DNA from: Salinispirillum sp049115955
GTDB lineage: Bacteria > Pseudomonadota > Gammaproteobacteria > Pseudomonadales > Natronospirillaceae
Direction of reading: 5' to 3'
Assembly: GCA_049115955.1 (NCBI GenBank)
Contig: JAGDZJ010000019.1
Location: 1-64,000 of the forward strand
DNA: 64,000 nucleotides
Under the pieces are notes generated by a model. It ran no database searches. It had not been told where the DNA came from and saw only the letters and a program-made list of their open reading frames with translations. Made by a program: the position numbers and the translations under genes. This document shows, piece after piece, positions 15,446 through 24,700 of this stretch; position 1 is the stretch's first letter, and each line of letters starts with the position of its first letter.

Positions 15446-18034
15446 ATGGACGCCACGTACAACCCCAGTGACATTGAAGCCCAAGCCCAACAGTATTGGG
15501 AAGAGAACCAAGTGTTTCGCGCCGTCAAAGACACCAGCCGCGAGAAATACTATTGCATGTCGATGTTCCCCTACCCCAGCGGCCAACTGCACATGGGGCA
15601 CGTGCGCAACTACACCATCTCTGACGTGATCGCTCGCTACCAACGCATGCTGGGCAAAAACGTACTGCATCCCATGGGGTGGGATGCCTTCGGCTTACCG
15701 GCCGAAAACGCGGCGATTCAGAACAAAACGGCTCCGGCCAAGTGGACGTACGCCAATACGGACCAGATGCGTCAGCAGTTGAAAGACCTCGGCTTTGGTT
15801 TTGACTGGTCACGCGAAGTAACAACCTGTAAGCCGGACTACTACAAATGGGAACAGTGGTTCTTTACCCGTTTGTACGAAAAAGGTTTGGTGTACAAGAA
15901 AATGGCGACGGTTAACTGGGATCCGGTCGACCAAACTGTATTGGCCAATGAGCAAGTCATCGACGGCCGTGGCTGGCGTTCTGGCGCCGTGGTTGAGCGC
16001 CGCGAGATTCCACAGTGGTTTATTAAGATCACCGACTACGCCGAAGAACTGCTGAACGACTTGGACAAGTTGCCGCATTGGCCTGAACAGGTCAAAACCA
16101 TGCAGCGCAACTGGATCGGTCGTTCTGAAGGCGTGAACTTGGAATTCGATCTGAAAGGCAGTAACGAGAAGATCGGCGTGTACACCACACGCCCCGATAC
16201 TCTGTTTGGTGTCAGTTACGTCGCGGTTGCCGCGCAACACCCACTGGCCTTGAAAGCAGCCGAAAACAACGCTGAGCTGCAAACATTTATTGCCCAGTGC
16301 AAAAGCATGACCACCTCGGAAGCCGATATGGCGACCATGGAAAAGCTCGGCATGCCAATAGGCCTGACCGCCATTCACCCGTTAACCGGTGCCGAAGTGC
16401 CGGTGTGGACGGCGAACTTTGTGTTGATGGACTACGGCAGTGGCGCGGTGATGGCCGTACCCGGCCACGACGAACGCGACTGGGAGTTTGCTACCAAGTA
16501 CAACATCCCTATCACGCAAGTCATTCGCCCTGCGGACGACAGCGCTGACACGGTTGATCTGAGCCAAGGCGCTTACACCACCAAAGGTGTGCTGGTGAAC
16601 TCGGGTGCTTATGACGGCATGACCTCAGAAGACGCTTTCCAAGCCATTGCCGCCGAACTGACCAAGTTGGGCAAAGGCGAAAAGACCACCAATTACCGTC
16701 TGCGTGATTGGGGTGTGTCGCGTCAACGCTATTGGGGTGCACCCATCCCAATGTTCAATCTGCCTGAAGGCGGTGAGATCCCCGTACCCATGCACAAGTT
16801 GCCCGTGCTTTTGCCGGAAGATGTGGTGATGGACGGCGTGCAATCGCCGATCAAAGCCGACCCGGAATGGCGCAAAGACGAACTGGATGGCCGTGCGGTA
16901 GAAAAAGAAACCGACACCTTTGACACCTTTATGGAGTCAAGCTGGTACTACGCGCGTTACACCAGCCCGAACTTTGCTGACGGCATGGTCGACCCTGACG
17001 AAGCCAACTACTGGCTGCCCGTAGACCAGTACGTCGGCGGCATCGAACACGCCATCTTGCACCTGCTCTATTCGCGCTTCTTCCACAAGTTGATGCGCGA
17101 CGAAGGCTTGGTTAAATGCGATGAGCCGTTCGATCGCCTGCTGTGCCAAGGCATGGTATTGGCCGACACCTTCCACAAAACGGTAAATGGCGGTCAAGTG
17201 TGGATCGCGCCGAAAGACGTCACACTGGAACGCGATGATAAAGGTAAGGTCACGCGCGCCGTGGAAACAGCAACCGGCGACGACGTTGTGCACTCCGGCA
17301 TGAGCAAGATGTCGAAGTCTAAGAACAACGGCGTTAACCCCAAAGAGACACTGGAAGCCTACGGTGCTGACACCGTGCGTTTGTTTGCCATGTTCGCCGC
17401 CCCACCGGACCAAACCTTGGAATGGGTTGAATCAGGTGTGCAGGGTGCGTACAAATTCTTGCAGCGCTTATGGCGTGCCGTGCACAGCTTGGTTGAACTG
17501 AATGATCAGACAGCGCTGGACACGTCAGCCTTAGACGCCGACATGAAAGCCCTGCGTTTAAAAACCCATGAGACCTTGCAGAAAGTCAGTGATGACTTTG
17601 ACCGTCGCCAAACGTTCAATACCGCCATTGCCGCCACCATGGAATTGCTGAATGCGATCAACAAGTTTGATTTGCAGCCCGGCCAAAGCCAAGCCGTGGT
17701 GCGTGAAGCGCTTGAAACCGCCGTACTGATGCTGTCGCCGATCACGCCACACATTGCGCACAGCCTGTGGGCCACGCTTGGACACAGCAACGCGGTCGTA
17801 CACGAACGCTGGCCTGCCGTGGACGAAAGCGCCCTGGTGCGCAACGAAGTGACTTACGTGGTGCAAGTGAACGGTAAGGTACGCGGTCGTGTGACGGTGG
17901 CAGCGGACACCGATAAAGCAGCCGTCGAAGCCGCCGCGCGTGCGGAGCACAATGTGCAGAAGTTCTTGGCTGATGCAGAGATCAAGCGCGTGATTGTGGT
18001 GCCCGGCAAGCTGGTCAACATCGTGGTGGCCTAA
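15446..18034 (+). CDS. leuS: Leucyl-tRNA synthetase
   Basis: A class Ia aminoacyl-tRNA synthetase of 862 residues (E. coli 860). The HIGH motif reads HMGH (residues 49-52, 'PSGQLHMGHVRNY') and KMSKS is at 621-625. Between them lie the CP1 editing domain ('TTRPDTLFGVSYVAVA', 'GSGAVMAVPGHDERDWEFA') and the leucine-specific segment. The C-terminal 'VQVNGKVRGR' is typical. holA begins only 6 bp downstream. Confidence 0.98.
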   Translation: MDATYNPSDIEAQAQQYWEENQVFRAVKDTSREKYYCMSMFPYPSGQLHMGHVRNYTISDVIARYQRMLGKNVLHPMGWDAFGLPAENAAIQNKTAPAKWTYANTDQMRQQLKDLGFGFDWSREVTTCKPDYYKWEQWFFTRLYEKGLVYKKMATVNWDPVDQTVLANEQVIDGRGWRSGAVVERREIPQWFIKITDYAEELLNDLDKLPHWPEQVKTMQRNWIGRSEGVNLEFDLKGSNEKIGVYTTRPDTLFGVSYVAVAAQHPLALKAAENNAELQTFIAQCKSMTTSEADMATMEKLGMPIGLTAIHPLTGAEVPVWTANFVLMDYGSGAVMAVPGHDERDWEFATKYNIPITQVIRPADDSADTVDLSQGAYTTKGVLVNSGAYDGMTSEDAFQAIAAELTKLGKGEKTTNYRLRDWGVSRQRYWGAPIPMFNLPEGGEIPVPMHKLPVLLPEDVVMDGVQSPIKADPEWRKDELDGRAVEKETDTFDTFMESSWYYARYTSPNFADGMVDPDEANYWLPVDQYVGGIEHAILHLLYSRFFHKLMRDEGLVKCDEPFDRLLCQGMVLADTFHKTVNGGQVWIAPKDVTLERDDKGKVTRAVETATGDDVVHSGMSKMSKSKNNGVNPKETLEAYGADTVRLFAMFAAPPDQTLEWVESGVQGAYKFLQRLWRAVHSLVELNDQTALDTSALDADMKALRLKTHETLQKVSDDFDRRQTFNTAIAATMELLNAINKFDLQPGQSQAVVREALETAVLMLSPITPHIAHSLWATLGHSNAVVHERWPAVDESALVRNEVTYVVQVNGKVRGRVTVAADTDKAAVEAAARAEHNVQKFLADAEIKRVIVVPGKLVNIVVA

Positions 18035-18040
18035 GCACAC

Positions 18041-19039
18041 ATGGACATTAAGGCAGAACAACTGGCCCAACACCTCAGCAAACAGTTCCTACCTATCTAC
18101 GTGGTTATGGGACAGGAACCGCTGTTGGTGCTGGAAACCTTGGATGCCTTACGTCAGCACGCACGCAAAAGCGGCGTCGGTGAACGCCGGGTGCTGCAAG
18201 CGGATGCACAGTTCAGTTGGTCGTCGTTGATCGAAGCGAATCAGGCGATGTCGCTGTTCAGTGACCGGCTGCTGCTGGAACTTAACCTGGAACGCAAGCC
18301 GGACAAAGCAGGCCAGGACGTGCTGCAGGAATACGCTGCGTCGCCCAATCCCGACAACATATTGCTGGTCAATGGCACTGCGCTAGACCGCGCCACACTG
18401 AAAACCAAGTGGTTCAAAACCTTCACGGCACAGGCAGGCGTGATCAACGTCTGGCCGATTCAACGCCAGCAACTGCCGCAATGGCTGTCGCAACGAGCGC
18501 GCCAACTCAAACTGACGCTCACACCGGACGCCGCTCAATTACTGGCCGAACGCGTTGACGGTAACTTGCTGGCCGCCAAACAAGAGTTGGAGAAGCTGGC
18601 GCTGTTGTGTGACGGAGAAGTCACCGCTGAACTGGTACTGGATTCGGTGGTCGACAACGCTCGTTTTACAGTTTTTGACCTAACGGACGCGGCGCATACG
18701 GGCGATTTAGCGCGTGCCCAACGGATTCTGGACAGCCTGCGCAGCGAAGGGGTTGAACCCTTGATGGTGCAATGGGCGCTGACACGAGAAGCACGCCACG
18801 CCGTGCAGATTCAAGAAAAGGTACGGCGCGGCGAATCCATCGACCAAGCGTGCATGGCGTTGCGCATCATGGGGCCACGGCAAGGCCCGGTGAAGCAAGC
18901 CGTCAACCGCATCAAGCCAGCACGCTGGAGCACCCTGTTACAGTTGCTACAGCGCACGGATGCCGCGGTGAAAGGCAGTGACAACCTGGACCCGTGGTTA
19001 TTGATGGGGCAGGTTGTACTGCGTTGGGCTGGCCGGTAA
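18041..19039 (+). CDS. holA: DNA polymerase III delta subunit
   Basis: HolA (332 residues; E. coli 343) is the clamp-opening subunit of the polymerase III clamp loader. Segments include the N-terminal 'IYVVMGQEPLLVLETLDALR', the AAA-like core with 'NILLVNGTALDRATLKTKWFK' and the helical 'DLTDAAHTGDLARAQRIL' region. It directly follows leuS by 6 bp. In E. coli and Pseudomonas lptE (rlpB) sits between these two genes; no such ORF fits here. A cluster of inverted repeats begins right after the stop. Confidence 0.94.
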   Translation: MDIKAEQLAQHLSKQFLPIYVVMGQEPLLVLETLDALRQHARKSGVGERRVLQADAQFSWSSLIEANQAMSLFSDRLLLELNLERKPDKAGQDVLQEYAASPNPDNILLVNGTALDRATLKTKWFKTFTAQAGVINVWPIQRQQLPQWLSQRARQLKLTLTPDAAQLLAERVDGNLLAAKQELEKLALLCDGEVTAELVLDSVVDNARFTVFDLTDAAHTGDLARAQRILDSLRSEGVEPLMVQWALTREARHAVQIQEKVRRGESIDQACMALRIMGPRQGPVKQAVNRIKPARWSTLLQLLQRTDAAVKGSDNLDPWLLMGQVVLRWAGR

Positions 19040-19046
19040 TTTGCGC

Positions 19047-19150
19047 GGCGGATGACGCTTCGCTCTTCCGCCCTATAGTTCAACATTAACCGACGGGACA
19101 CTCAAAAACGTCGCGAGACCATAGGGCGGAAGAGCGAAGCGTCATCCGCC
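19047..19150 (+). repeat. 104-bp element with perfect 30-bp terminal inverted repeats
   Basis: Bases 19047-19076 and 19121-19150 are exact reverse complements over 30 bp, each itself containing the GGCGGA/TCCGCC hairpin seen at 5250-5279. The 44-bp spacer contains AAAAACGTCGCGAG (19104-19117), which recurs exactly at 33676-33689 in another inverted-repeat element. The right side continues (19151-19203) with a second TCATCCGCC and a GGAG...GGCCTCCTAC end like copy 1. No ORF is present. It separates the convergent holA and cold-shock-domain genes. Confidence 0.75.
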
Positions 19151-19199
19151 GTATATATAATCATCCGCCATACGGAGACTGTCGTAAGAGCGTGGCCTC

Positions 19200-19619
19200 C
19201 TACTGGTGGCGCACCACGCTTACGTCTTCTGCTTGTAAACCTTTGGCGCTCTCAACCACACCAAATTTAACGCGCTGACCTTCATGCAAGGTGCGGTGGC
19301 CACGACCCCGAATCGACCGAAAATGCACAAATACATCTTCGTCGTTATCGCGGGTAATAAAACCAAACCCTTTGGCACCGTTAAACCATTTCACCACACC
19401 TTCTTCACGGAGATCTTCACGCGCTTCAAGCGGTAAAAACTCCATAATTAACAATACCAATGCCATCAACGCCCACACACTGGCGACTGATGCCCAAAAG
19501 CCATCTTGGCTGAAAGCCAAAGTAATAGGATTTCCTTGCCAAAAAACGACAACCAGCGTCGCCGCGACGGCTGCCAGAAAACTGATCACTAAACCAACAA
19601 TAATACTCACTGCATTCAT
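19200..19619 (-). CDS. Membrane-anchored cold-shock-domain protein
   Basis: A 139-residue fusion. Two N-terminal membrane helices (about 4-27 and 41-62) are followed by a complete cold-shock domain (about 73-137). The domain carries RNP1-like 'KGFGFI' (83-88) and RNP2 'VFVHF' (96-100), plus 'GVVKWFNGAKGF'. The RNA/ssDNA-binding face is intact, so the protein should hold nucleic acid at the inner membrane. The precise role is unknown. The start at 19619 has an AGAAGAG/AGG ribosome site. Its TAG stop is formed by the end of the dispersed repeat (CCTCCTAC at 19198-19205). Confidence 0.85.
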   Translation of the reverse strand: MNAVSIIVGLVISFLAAVAATLVVVFWQGNPITLAFSQDGFWASVASVWALMALVLLIMEFLPLEAREDLREEGVVKWFNGAKGFGFITRDNDEDVFVHFRSIRGRGHRTLHEGQRVKFGVVESAKGLQAEDVSVVRHQ

Positions 19620-19845
19620 AACCTAGCTCTTCTCTCAATATTCACTTAGCGTCTATTAAATAAAAATGTACATAATTCAGGCCGTCGTACGCATCATCAG
19701 GCCTATTTCGGCGCACCCTGTATCCGAGGTATGCTATCCTTTCTGCACATGAACTCATTGCGCTGCGAAACAGTACACAGCAGCGCAAGTGTCAACATAA
19801 TGCCAAAAACCGCTACAATTAAACAACCCGGATTGAAAAAACACA

Positions 19846-20052
19846 GTGGATATTGAACAACGACTTGCCGATTTAGAAGTACGCTTGGCATTTTCCGAGG
19901 ACACCATCGAGCAATTGAGCACGGTAATCGGACGTCAAGATGCAGAAATTCGCCAGCTCACCCGACTGCTTGAAAGGTTCAGCGACCAGGTCTCTAATCT
20001 TTCGCACCAAGTCGCACCGGACCTCACTGACAACCCGCCACCGCATTATTGA
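19846..20052 (+). CDS. slyX: SlyX-family protein
   Basis: A 68-residue coiled-coil protein with heptad-like 'IEQRLADLEVRLAFSEDTIEQL' (read in parts) and the characteristic C-terminal 'PPPHY' of SlyX proteins. The start codon is GTG at 19846. The biochemical role of the family is not established. It is upstream of plsB in the same direction, with a 94-bp gap that carries a palindrome, so plsB probably also has its own promoter. The 226 bp before it hold its own and the opposite gene's promoters and nothing else obvious. Confidence 0.88.
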   Translation: MDIEQRLADLEVRLAFSEDTIEQLSTVIGRQDAEIRQLTRLLERFSDQVSNLSHQVAPDLTDNPPPHY

Positions 20053-20080
20053 TCAGCCAGTGTGACGGGCACTTTTTTGC

Positions 20081-20109
20081 AATGCAGTGGTCACTGCATT
20101 TGCTACAAT
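20081..20109 (+). promoter_or_regulatory. Palindromic operator candidate in the plsB promoter
   Basis: A perfect inverted repeat AATGCAGTG-GT-CACTGCATT (20081-20100) is followed 3 bp later by TACAAT (20104-20109), a good -10 hexamer. No clear -35 at 17 bp is visible, as expected if an activator or repressor acts here. The regulator is unknown. Confidence 0.5.
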
Positions 20110-20146
20110 CATTCGATTGACCATTCGTATTGGGAACTGAACATCT

Positions 20147-22564
20147 ATGTATGCGCTGCTGAAACGCCTACTGAGTATCTGGATTCGCTTTGATAATTCC
20201 ACAACGGCAGCTTTGCCTACTCTAAACAATACACAGCCCATCATTTATGTTTTGCGTCGGCAAAGCCTGACCGATCGCATTGCGGCGGATCTCTTCATTG
20301 CTCAAATGGGCCTGCCCGCGTTAAGCGGCTCGGCCGAACAAGAACCACTGGTCTTTCTGGAACACAAACCACGTTATCAGCGCATGTTAAAACGCCAAGG
20401 CCGCGCCACGGCGTTGTCGACACTGTGCCAACGCATCTCTGATGATCCCGAGCAAGATATACAACTGGTACCGGTCAGCGTGTTCTGGGGCCGAGCGCCC
20501 ACGAAAGAAAAATCGCTGTTTAAGATACTGTTCTCCGACCGCTGGTCGGTGCCTAGCCCAATACGCAAACTGTTTACCGTACTGGTCAACGGGCGCAGCA
20601 CCTTTGTCGAAGTGAATCAGCCGCTATCATTGCGCGAGCTGACCAGTGAAGATCAATCGGTCGCCAGACTGTCACGCAAAGTACACCGGATTTTGCGCGT
20701 TCATTTCAACCGTGTCCGCCTTGGTGTTCTCGGGCCTGACCTGTCGCATCGTCGTACCATGATGACGCACATTGTGAACGCCGTGCAGGTACGAGAGGCG
20801 ATAGCGCACCACGCTCGCACCCAAAAGACCACACCAGATAAAGCCCGCCAGGTAGCCATTGGCTATTTGGAAGAGATTATGGCCGACATATCCTATTCCA
20901 CGGTGCGGGTGCTGGATCTGTTTCTGTCGAGGCTATGGAATAAAATCTATAACGGCATTCGGATCAACAACATTGCTGTGGTCAAACAAGCAGCACAAGA
21001 CAGCGCCATCATCTACGTACCCTGTCACCGATCGCACATTGACTACTTACTGCTGTCGTATAGCCTGCATTCGCAAGGCGTGCCTATCCCGCACATCGCG
21101 GCAGGCAGGAACCTGAACATGCCGATCATTGGGCCTATTTTGCGTCGCGGTGGTGCTTTCTTTATGCGCCGCAGTTTCGGTGGCGACAAGCTCTACACCG
21201 CCGTATTCAATGAATACCTGCACATGATGTTTACCCGTGGCAGTCCGGTGGAATACTTCGTCGAAGGCGGTCGCTCCAGAACCGGTCGTACTTTAGAGCC
21301 CAAGGCCGGTATGTTGGCGATGACGGTGAAGAGTTACCTGCGTGATCCCAGCTTGCCAATGAAATTCATTCCGGTCTACATCGGTTATGAAAAAGTATTC
21401 GAAGCGAACAGCTATTTGAAAGAACTGCGCGGCAAAGAGAAAAAGAGCGAATCCATTTTTGACGTCATTGGCACACTGCGGCGGTTGAAAAACTACGGCG
21501 AAGTAAGCCTTAACTTCGGCACGCCCATCGAACTGCAAGATATTCTGACGCGGCAAGCGGCCAATTGGCGTGACCACGACATCACGCAGGACGCCAAGCC
21601 AGCCTGGCTGGGGCAGACCATCCAAACGCTAAGCAATGAAGTGGCGAGCCGCATCAACCAAGCTGCGGCACTGAACCCAGTCAACGTCATTGGCACCCTG
21701 CTGTTGGCCAGCCCAAACCATGCCTTAGATCGCTACAGCATCGAACAGCAAGCTGCCCTCTATGTCAGCCTGCTGAAAGAAGTGCCCTACAGTGACACCA
21801 TGACCTTTCCTGAAGGCACGCCGACCGACTGGCTGGCCCACACGGTTGACATGAAAATGGTACAGCGTATTGATCACCCTATGGGTGATCTGTATCGGGT
21901 AAACGACCACAACGCCGTCTTAATGACCTACTACCGGAACAACATCATCCACTTGCTGGCGTTGCCTGCATTGCTGTGTTGTGGCCTACAGATTCACGGT
22001 ACGCCCAAGACACGTGAGCAACTGATGAAGCACCTCACGCTGATTTATGGCTACGTGCGCAATGAGTTGTATATTCACTGGGATACCGAAACCGCCCAGA
22101 GTGTCGCCAATCAGTATTTGGATGCTTTGATTGCGCGTGGACTGATTACAGTCGATGGTGAATTTCTTACTCCCAGTGCTGATCCAAACCTAACCACCCA
22201 ATTCATCGCCCTAAGCCGTTTGATGCAGCCTACGTTGGAGCGCTACTATCTGACCCTGTCGGTGCTGCAAGCTAACGGTCAGGGCACCTTATCGACGGCT
22301 GACCTTGAAGCACGTGCCCAGCAATTAGCGCAGCGCATGTCCATTCTTAACGGCCTGAATGCTCCGGAATTCTTCGATAAGTCACTCTTCAAGCGCTTCT
22401 TATTAACATTGCGCGAGAAAGCGGTGATCGCTACCGACGAATCACAACTTATTACCTTCGATCAACGCGTACCGGAAGCCATTGGCGCGGCTGAGTCGCT
22501 GCTGAACCCGGAATTAGTGCGCAACGTGCGTTGGCTTATGGAACACCCGCAGAGCGCGAGCTGA
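20147..22564 (+). CDS. plsB: Glycerol-3-phosphate 1-O-acyltransferase
   Basis: PlsB (805 residues; E. coli 807) acylates sn-glycerol-3-phosphate at position 1 from acyl-ACP or acyl-CoA, the first committed step of phospholipid synthesis, at the inner membrane. Acyltransferase motif I is H294-RSHI-D299 in 'CHRSHIDYLLLSY'. Later blocks are 'RRGGAFFMRRSF', 'YFVEGGRSRTGR' and 'FIPVYIGYEKV'. The C-terminal helical domain is complete. A palindrome with a -10 element lies about 40-65 bp upstream. Confidence 0.97.
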   Translation: MYALLKRLLSIWIRFDNSTTAALPTLNNTQPIIYVLRRQSLTDRIAADLFIAQMGLPALSGSAEQEPLVFLEHKPRYQRMLKRQGRATALSTLCQRISDDPEQDIQLVPVSVFWGRAPTKEKSLFKILFSDRWSVPSPIRKLFTVLVNGRSTFVEVNQPLSLRELTSEDQSVARLSRKVHRILRVHFNRVRLGVLGPDLSHRRTMMTHIVNAVQVREAIAHHARTQKTTPDKARQVAIGYLEEIMADISYSTVRVLDLFLSRLWNKIYNGIRINNIAVVKQAAQDSAIIYVPCHRSHIDYLLLSYSLHSQGVPIPHIAAGRNLNMPIIGPILRRGGAFFMRRSFGGDKLYTAVFNEYLHMMFTRGSPVEYFVEGGRSRTGRTLEPKAGMLAMTVKSYLRDPSLPMKFIPVYIGYEKVFEANSYLKELRGKEKKSESIFDVIGTLRRLKNYGEVSLNFGTPIELQDILTRQAANWRDHDITQDAKPAWLGQTIQTLSNEVASRINQAAALNPVNVIGTLLLASPNHALDRYSIEQQAALYVSLLKEVPYSDTMTFPEGTPTDWLAHTVDMKMVQRIDHPMGDLYRVNDHNAVLMTYYRNNIIHLLALPALLCCGLQIHGTPKTREQLMKHLTLIYGYVRNELYIHWDTETAQSVANQYLDALIARGLITVDGEFLTPSADPNLTTQFIALSRLMQPTLERYYLTLSVLQANGQGTLSTADLEARAQQLAQRMSILNGLNAPEFFDKSLFKRFLLTLREKAVIATDESQLITFDQRVPEAIGAAESLLNPELVRNVRWLMEHPQSAS

Positions 22565-22623
22565 TCCATTTATGTTACTATTGCGTCATTAACTCAACCT
22601 CGTGAAAGAGAGCATTGGATTCC

Positions 22624-23667
22624 ATGAGCGACGGCAAAGAACGCGTCACCAGCGGCCACAAGTTCCGCACTGCACAGGGCATTGCTGCGATCAAAGATGG
22701 CGTTAAACAAAGCCATCAAGTGACCGAACAGGCACCCACTCGCAAACCCTCTTGGCTGCGTGCCAAGATGCCCGGTGGCGAGCGCTTTGAAGCGGTACGC
22801 CGCAACGTCAAAGATCACAAACTCAGCACGGTCTGCCAGGAATCGCACTGCCCTAACATCGGCGAGTGCTGGAACAACGGCACGGCAACAATCATGGTTA
22901 TGGGGTCGGTTTGTACACGTGCGTGCAAATTTTGCGCGGTCGATACCGGCAACCCGAAAGGCTGGCTGGATCACGACGAGCCGGAAAACACGGCGAAGTC
23001 AGTCGAGCTAATGGGTTTGCGCTACATCGTCTTAACATCTGTTGATCGTGATGACCTACCCGATGGTGGTGCAGCGCATTACGCCGCCTGTGTCGCAGCC
23101 ATTAAGGCCCGCACTCCTGAAGTCGTGGTCGAAGCGTTAACGCCTGATTTTGACGGCGTGGAAGAATACATCGAACGCGTGGTCGATTCCGGGCTGCAAG
23201 TGTTCGCACAGAACGTTGAAACAGTACGTCGCCTAACTCACCCGGTGCGCGATGTGCGTGCCGACTACGACAAAACACTGCAGGTGCTTGCGCACGCCAA
23301 ACGACATCGCCCGGACATCATTACCAAGACCAGCATCATGGTGGGTTTGGGTGAAACCGATGAAGAGATTTACCAGACGTTTGACGATTTACGAGCCGTA
23401 GGCGTCGATATTGTTACTCTAGGTCAGTACTTACGCCCCACTAAAAACCACTTGCCGGTAGAACGCTGGGTAACCCCGGATGAGTTCAATCATTACCGCG
23501 AAGTGGGCTTAGCGAAAGGCTTTTTAGAAGTACCCTCAGGGCCAATGGTACGCTCCAGCTATCGGGCGGATCGAGTGTTTGAGAAAAACAATCTGGGCTT
23601 AGCCGCACCAGCTGAAGTACCGGTATTGGTTGATCCCAACCAGATTCCGCTAAAGCAGATCGGCTAG
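22624..23667 (+). CDS. lipA: Lipoyl synthase
   Basis: LipA inserts two sulfurs into octanoyl groups on E2 and H proteins using two iron-sulfur clusters. The auxiliary cluster cysteines are in 'CQESHCPNIGEC'. The radical-SAM cluster is C-x3-C-x2-C in 'CTRACKFC'. The C-terminal 'SGPMVRSSYRAD' carries the conserved serine. I take the ATG at 22624 (347 residues); an in-frame TTG at 22615 would add three residues. It is convergent with lipB, which supplies its octanoylated substrate. A hairpin separates the two. Confidence 0.97.
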   Translation: MSDGKERVTSGHKFRTAQGIAAIKDGVKQSHQVTEQAPTRKPSWLRAKMPGGERFEAVRRNVKDHKLSTVCQESHCPNIGECWNNGTATIMVMGSVCTRACKFCAVDTGNPKGWLDHDEPENTAKSVELMGLRYIVLTSVDRDDLPDGGAAHYAACVAAIKARTPEVVVEALTPDFDGVEEYIERVVDSGLQVFAQNVETVRRLTHPVRDVRADYDKTLQVLAHAKRHRPDIITKTSIMVGLGETDEEIYQTFDDLRAVGVDIVTLGQYLRPTKNHLPVERWVTPDEFNHYREVGLAKGFLEVPSGPMVRSSYRADRVFEKNNLGLAAPAEVPVLVDPNQIPLKQIG

Positions 23668-23678
23668 CAGGATGTGAC

Positions 23679-23728
23679 GGCCGGTTACTACTTAGGCACT
23701 TCGGCGCCTCGGCAACAAGTAACTGGCC
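23679..23728. terminator. Bidirectional hairpin between lipA and lipB
   Basis: GGCCGGTTACT (23679-23689) pairs with AGTAACTGGCC (23718-23728) with a single G-T wobble, enclosing a smaller GGC-rich hairpin. It sits between convergent genes. No strong T-tract follows on either strand, so terminator function is inferred from position. Confidence 0.45.
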
Positions 23729-23757
23729 AGATAACGCGGTTCATAGAGGTTTGTGTT

Positions 23758-24414
23758 TTAAATCTGCCCTTCGTTCACTTCGTGTACCGTGTTGACGCCC
23801 AACCGTTGCACGAAGCCTGCTAACCAACGTTCAGCAACCTGCTCTACCGATACCGACTCTGACGTGAGGTCCTTCAATTGAGTCATGGCCATACCGGCAT
23901 AACCGCAAGGGTTAATACGTTGAAACGGCGTCAGATCCATATCCACGTTCAGCGCCAAACCGTGATAGGCACGGCCCTTCTTGATACGCAGACCTAACGA
24001 CGCGATTTTCGCCCCATCAACATAGACACCTGGGGCATCTGGCTTGGGATAAGCGAGTACACCCCACTGGGCCAAAACGTCCACCACCGAGTGTTCCAAG
24101 TGGCTTACCATATCGCGCACGCCCATCTCTGAGCGTTTGATGTCCATTAAGGTGTAGGCAACCAATTGTCCGGGGCCGTGATAGGTCACTTGCCCACCAC
24201 GGTCGACGTTCACAATCGGGATATCTCCAGCGGCGAGAATGTGCTCGGCTTTACCAGCTTGCCCTTGGGTAAACACCGGGTCGTGTTCCAACAGCCAAAT
24301 CTCATCAGGTGTATCCTCCTGACGATTCAGTGTGAATTCTCGCATGCGCTCTAGGGTAGGCTCGTAGTCAACACGCCCCAGATGACGAACAATAAGTGGC
24401 TGTGACGCGCGCAA
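23758..24414 (-). CDS. lipB: Octanoyl-[ACP]:protein octanoyltransferase
   Basis: LipB moves octanoate from ACP to lipoyl domains, feeding LipA. It has 218 residues with 'IWLLEHDPVFTQGQAGK', 'RGGQVTYHGPGQLV', the catalytic lysine in 'DGAKIASLG' and the catalytic cysteine in 'NPCGYAGM'. The start appears to be TTG at 24414 (MRASQPLIVRHLG), one base after the ybeD stop, implying translational coupling. No other start keeps the conserved N-terminus. Confidence 0.95.
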   Translation of the reverse strand: MRASQPLIVRHLGRVDYEPTLERMREFTLNRQEDTPDEIWLLEHDPVFTQGQAGKAEHILAAGDIPIVNVDRGGQVTYHGPGQLVAYTLMDIKRSEMGVRDMVSHLEHSVVDVLAQWGVLAYPKPDAPGVYVDGAKIASLGLRIKKGRAYHGLALNVDMDLTPFQRINPCGYAGMAMTQLKDLTSESVSVEQVAERWLAGFVQRLGVNTVHEVNEGQI

Positions 24415-24415
24415 A

Positions 24416-24691
24416 TTAAATAACCATTTTCACGGCAGGCAGCTTACGCAGTTCCGTGTTTAACGTTGAAAGTTGCTCCACGCTTTCAGCGGTAATGGGT
24501 ACGGTCAGTGCAATGAAACGCCCGTTTTTACTGGGCATTTCACGAATACGGGTAGTCGAGTGTTCAATACCTAACTGCGTAAATACCGCAAACACTGAGG
24601 ACTTAAACGCTTCGCTGTCTTCGCCCACCACTTTAACCGGGTAGTCTTTGCACGGAAACTCGATTTTAGGTGCTTCTTGATTCGTCATCAC
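24416..24691 (-). CDS. ybeD: YbeD/DUF493 family protein
   Basis: A 91-residue ACT-like (DUF493) protein with 'IEFPCKDYPVKVVG' at the start and 'STTRIREMPSKNGRFIALTV' in the middle. The family is nearly always found between dacA and lipB, as here, and its molecular role is not established. A second ATG immediately follows the first, so the start may be at 24688. It sits 9 bp after dacA. Confidence 0.92.
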   Translation of the reverse strand: MMTNQEAPKIEFPCKDYPVKVVGEDSEAFKSSVFAVFTQLGIEHSTTRIREMPSKNGRFIALTVPITAESVEQLSTLNTELRKLPAVKMVI

Positions 24692-24700
24692 TCAATGCCC

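Noticed and set aside
17558..18073. 171-residue minus-strand open frame over the end of leuS
   Set aside because: Shadow of the leuS reading frame with His-rich composition. It does not encode LptE, which I looked for here.
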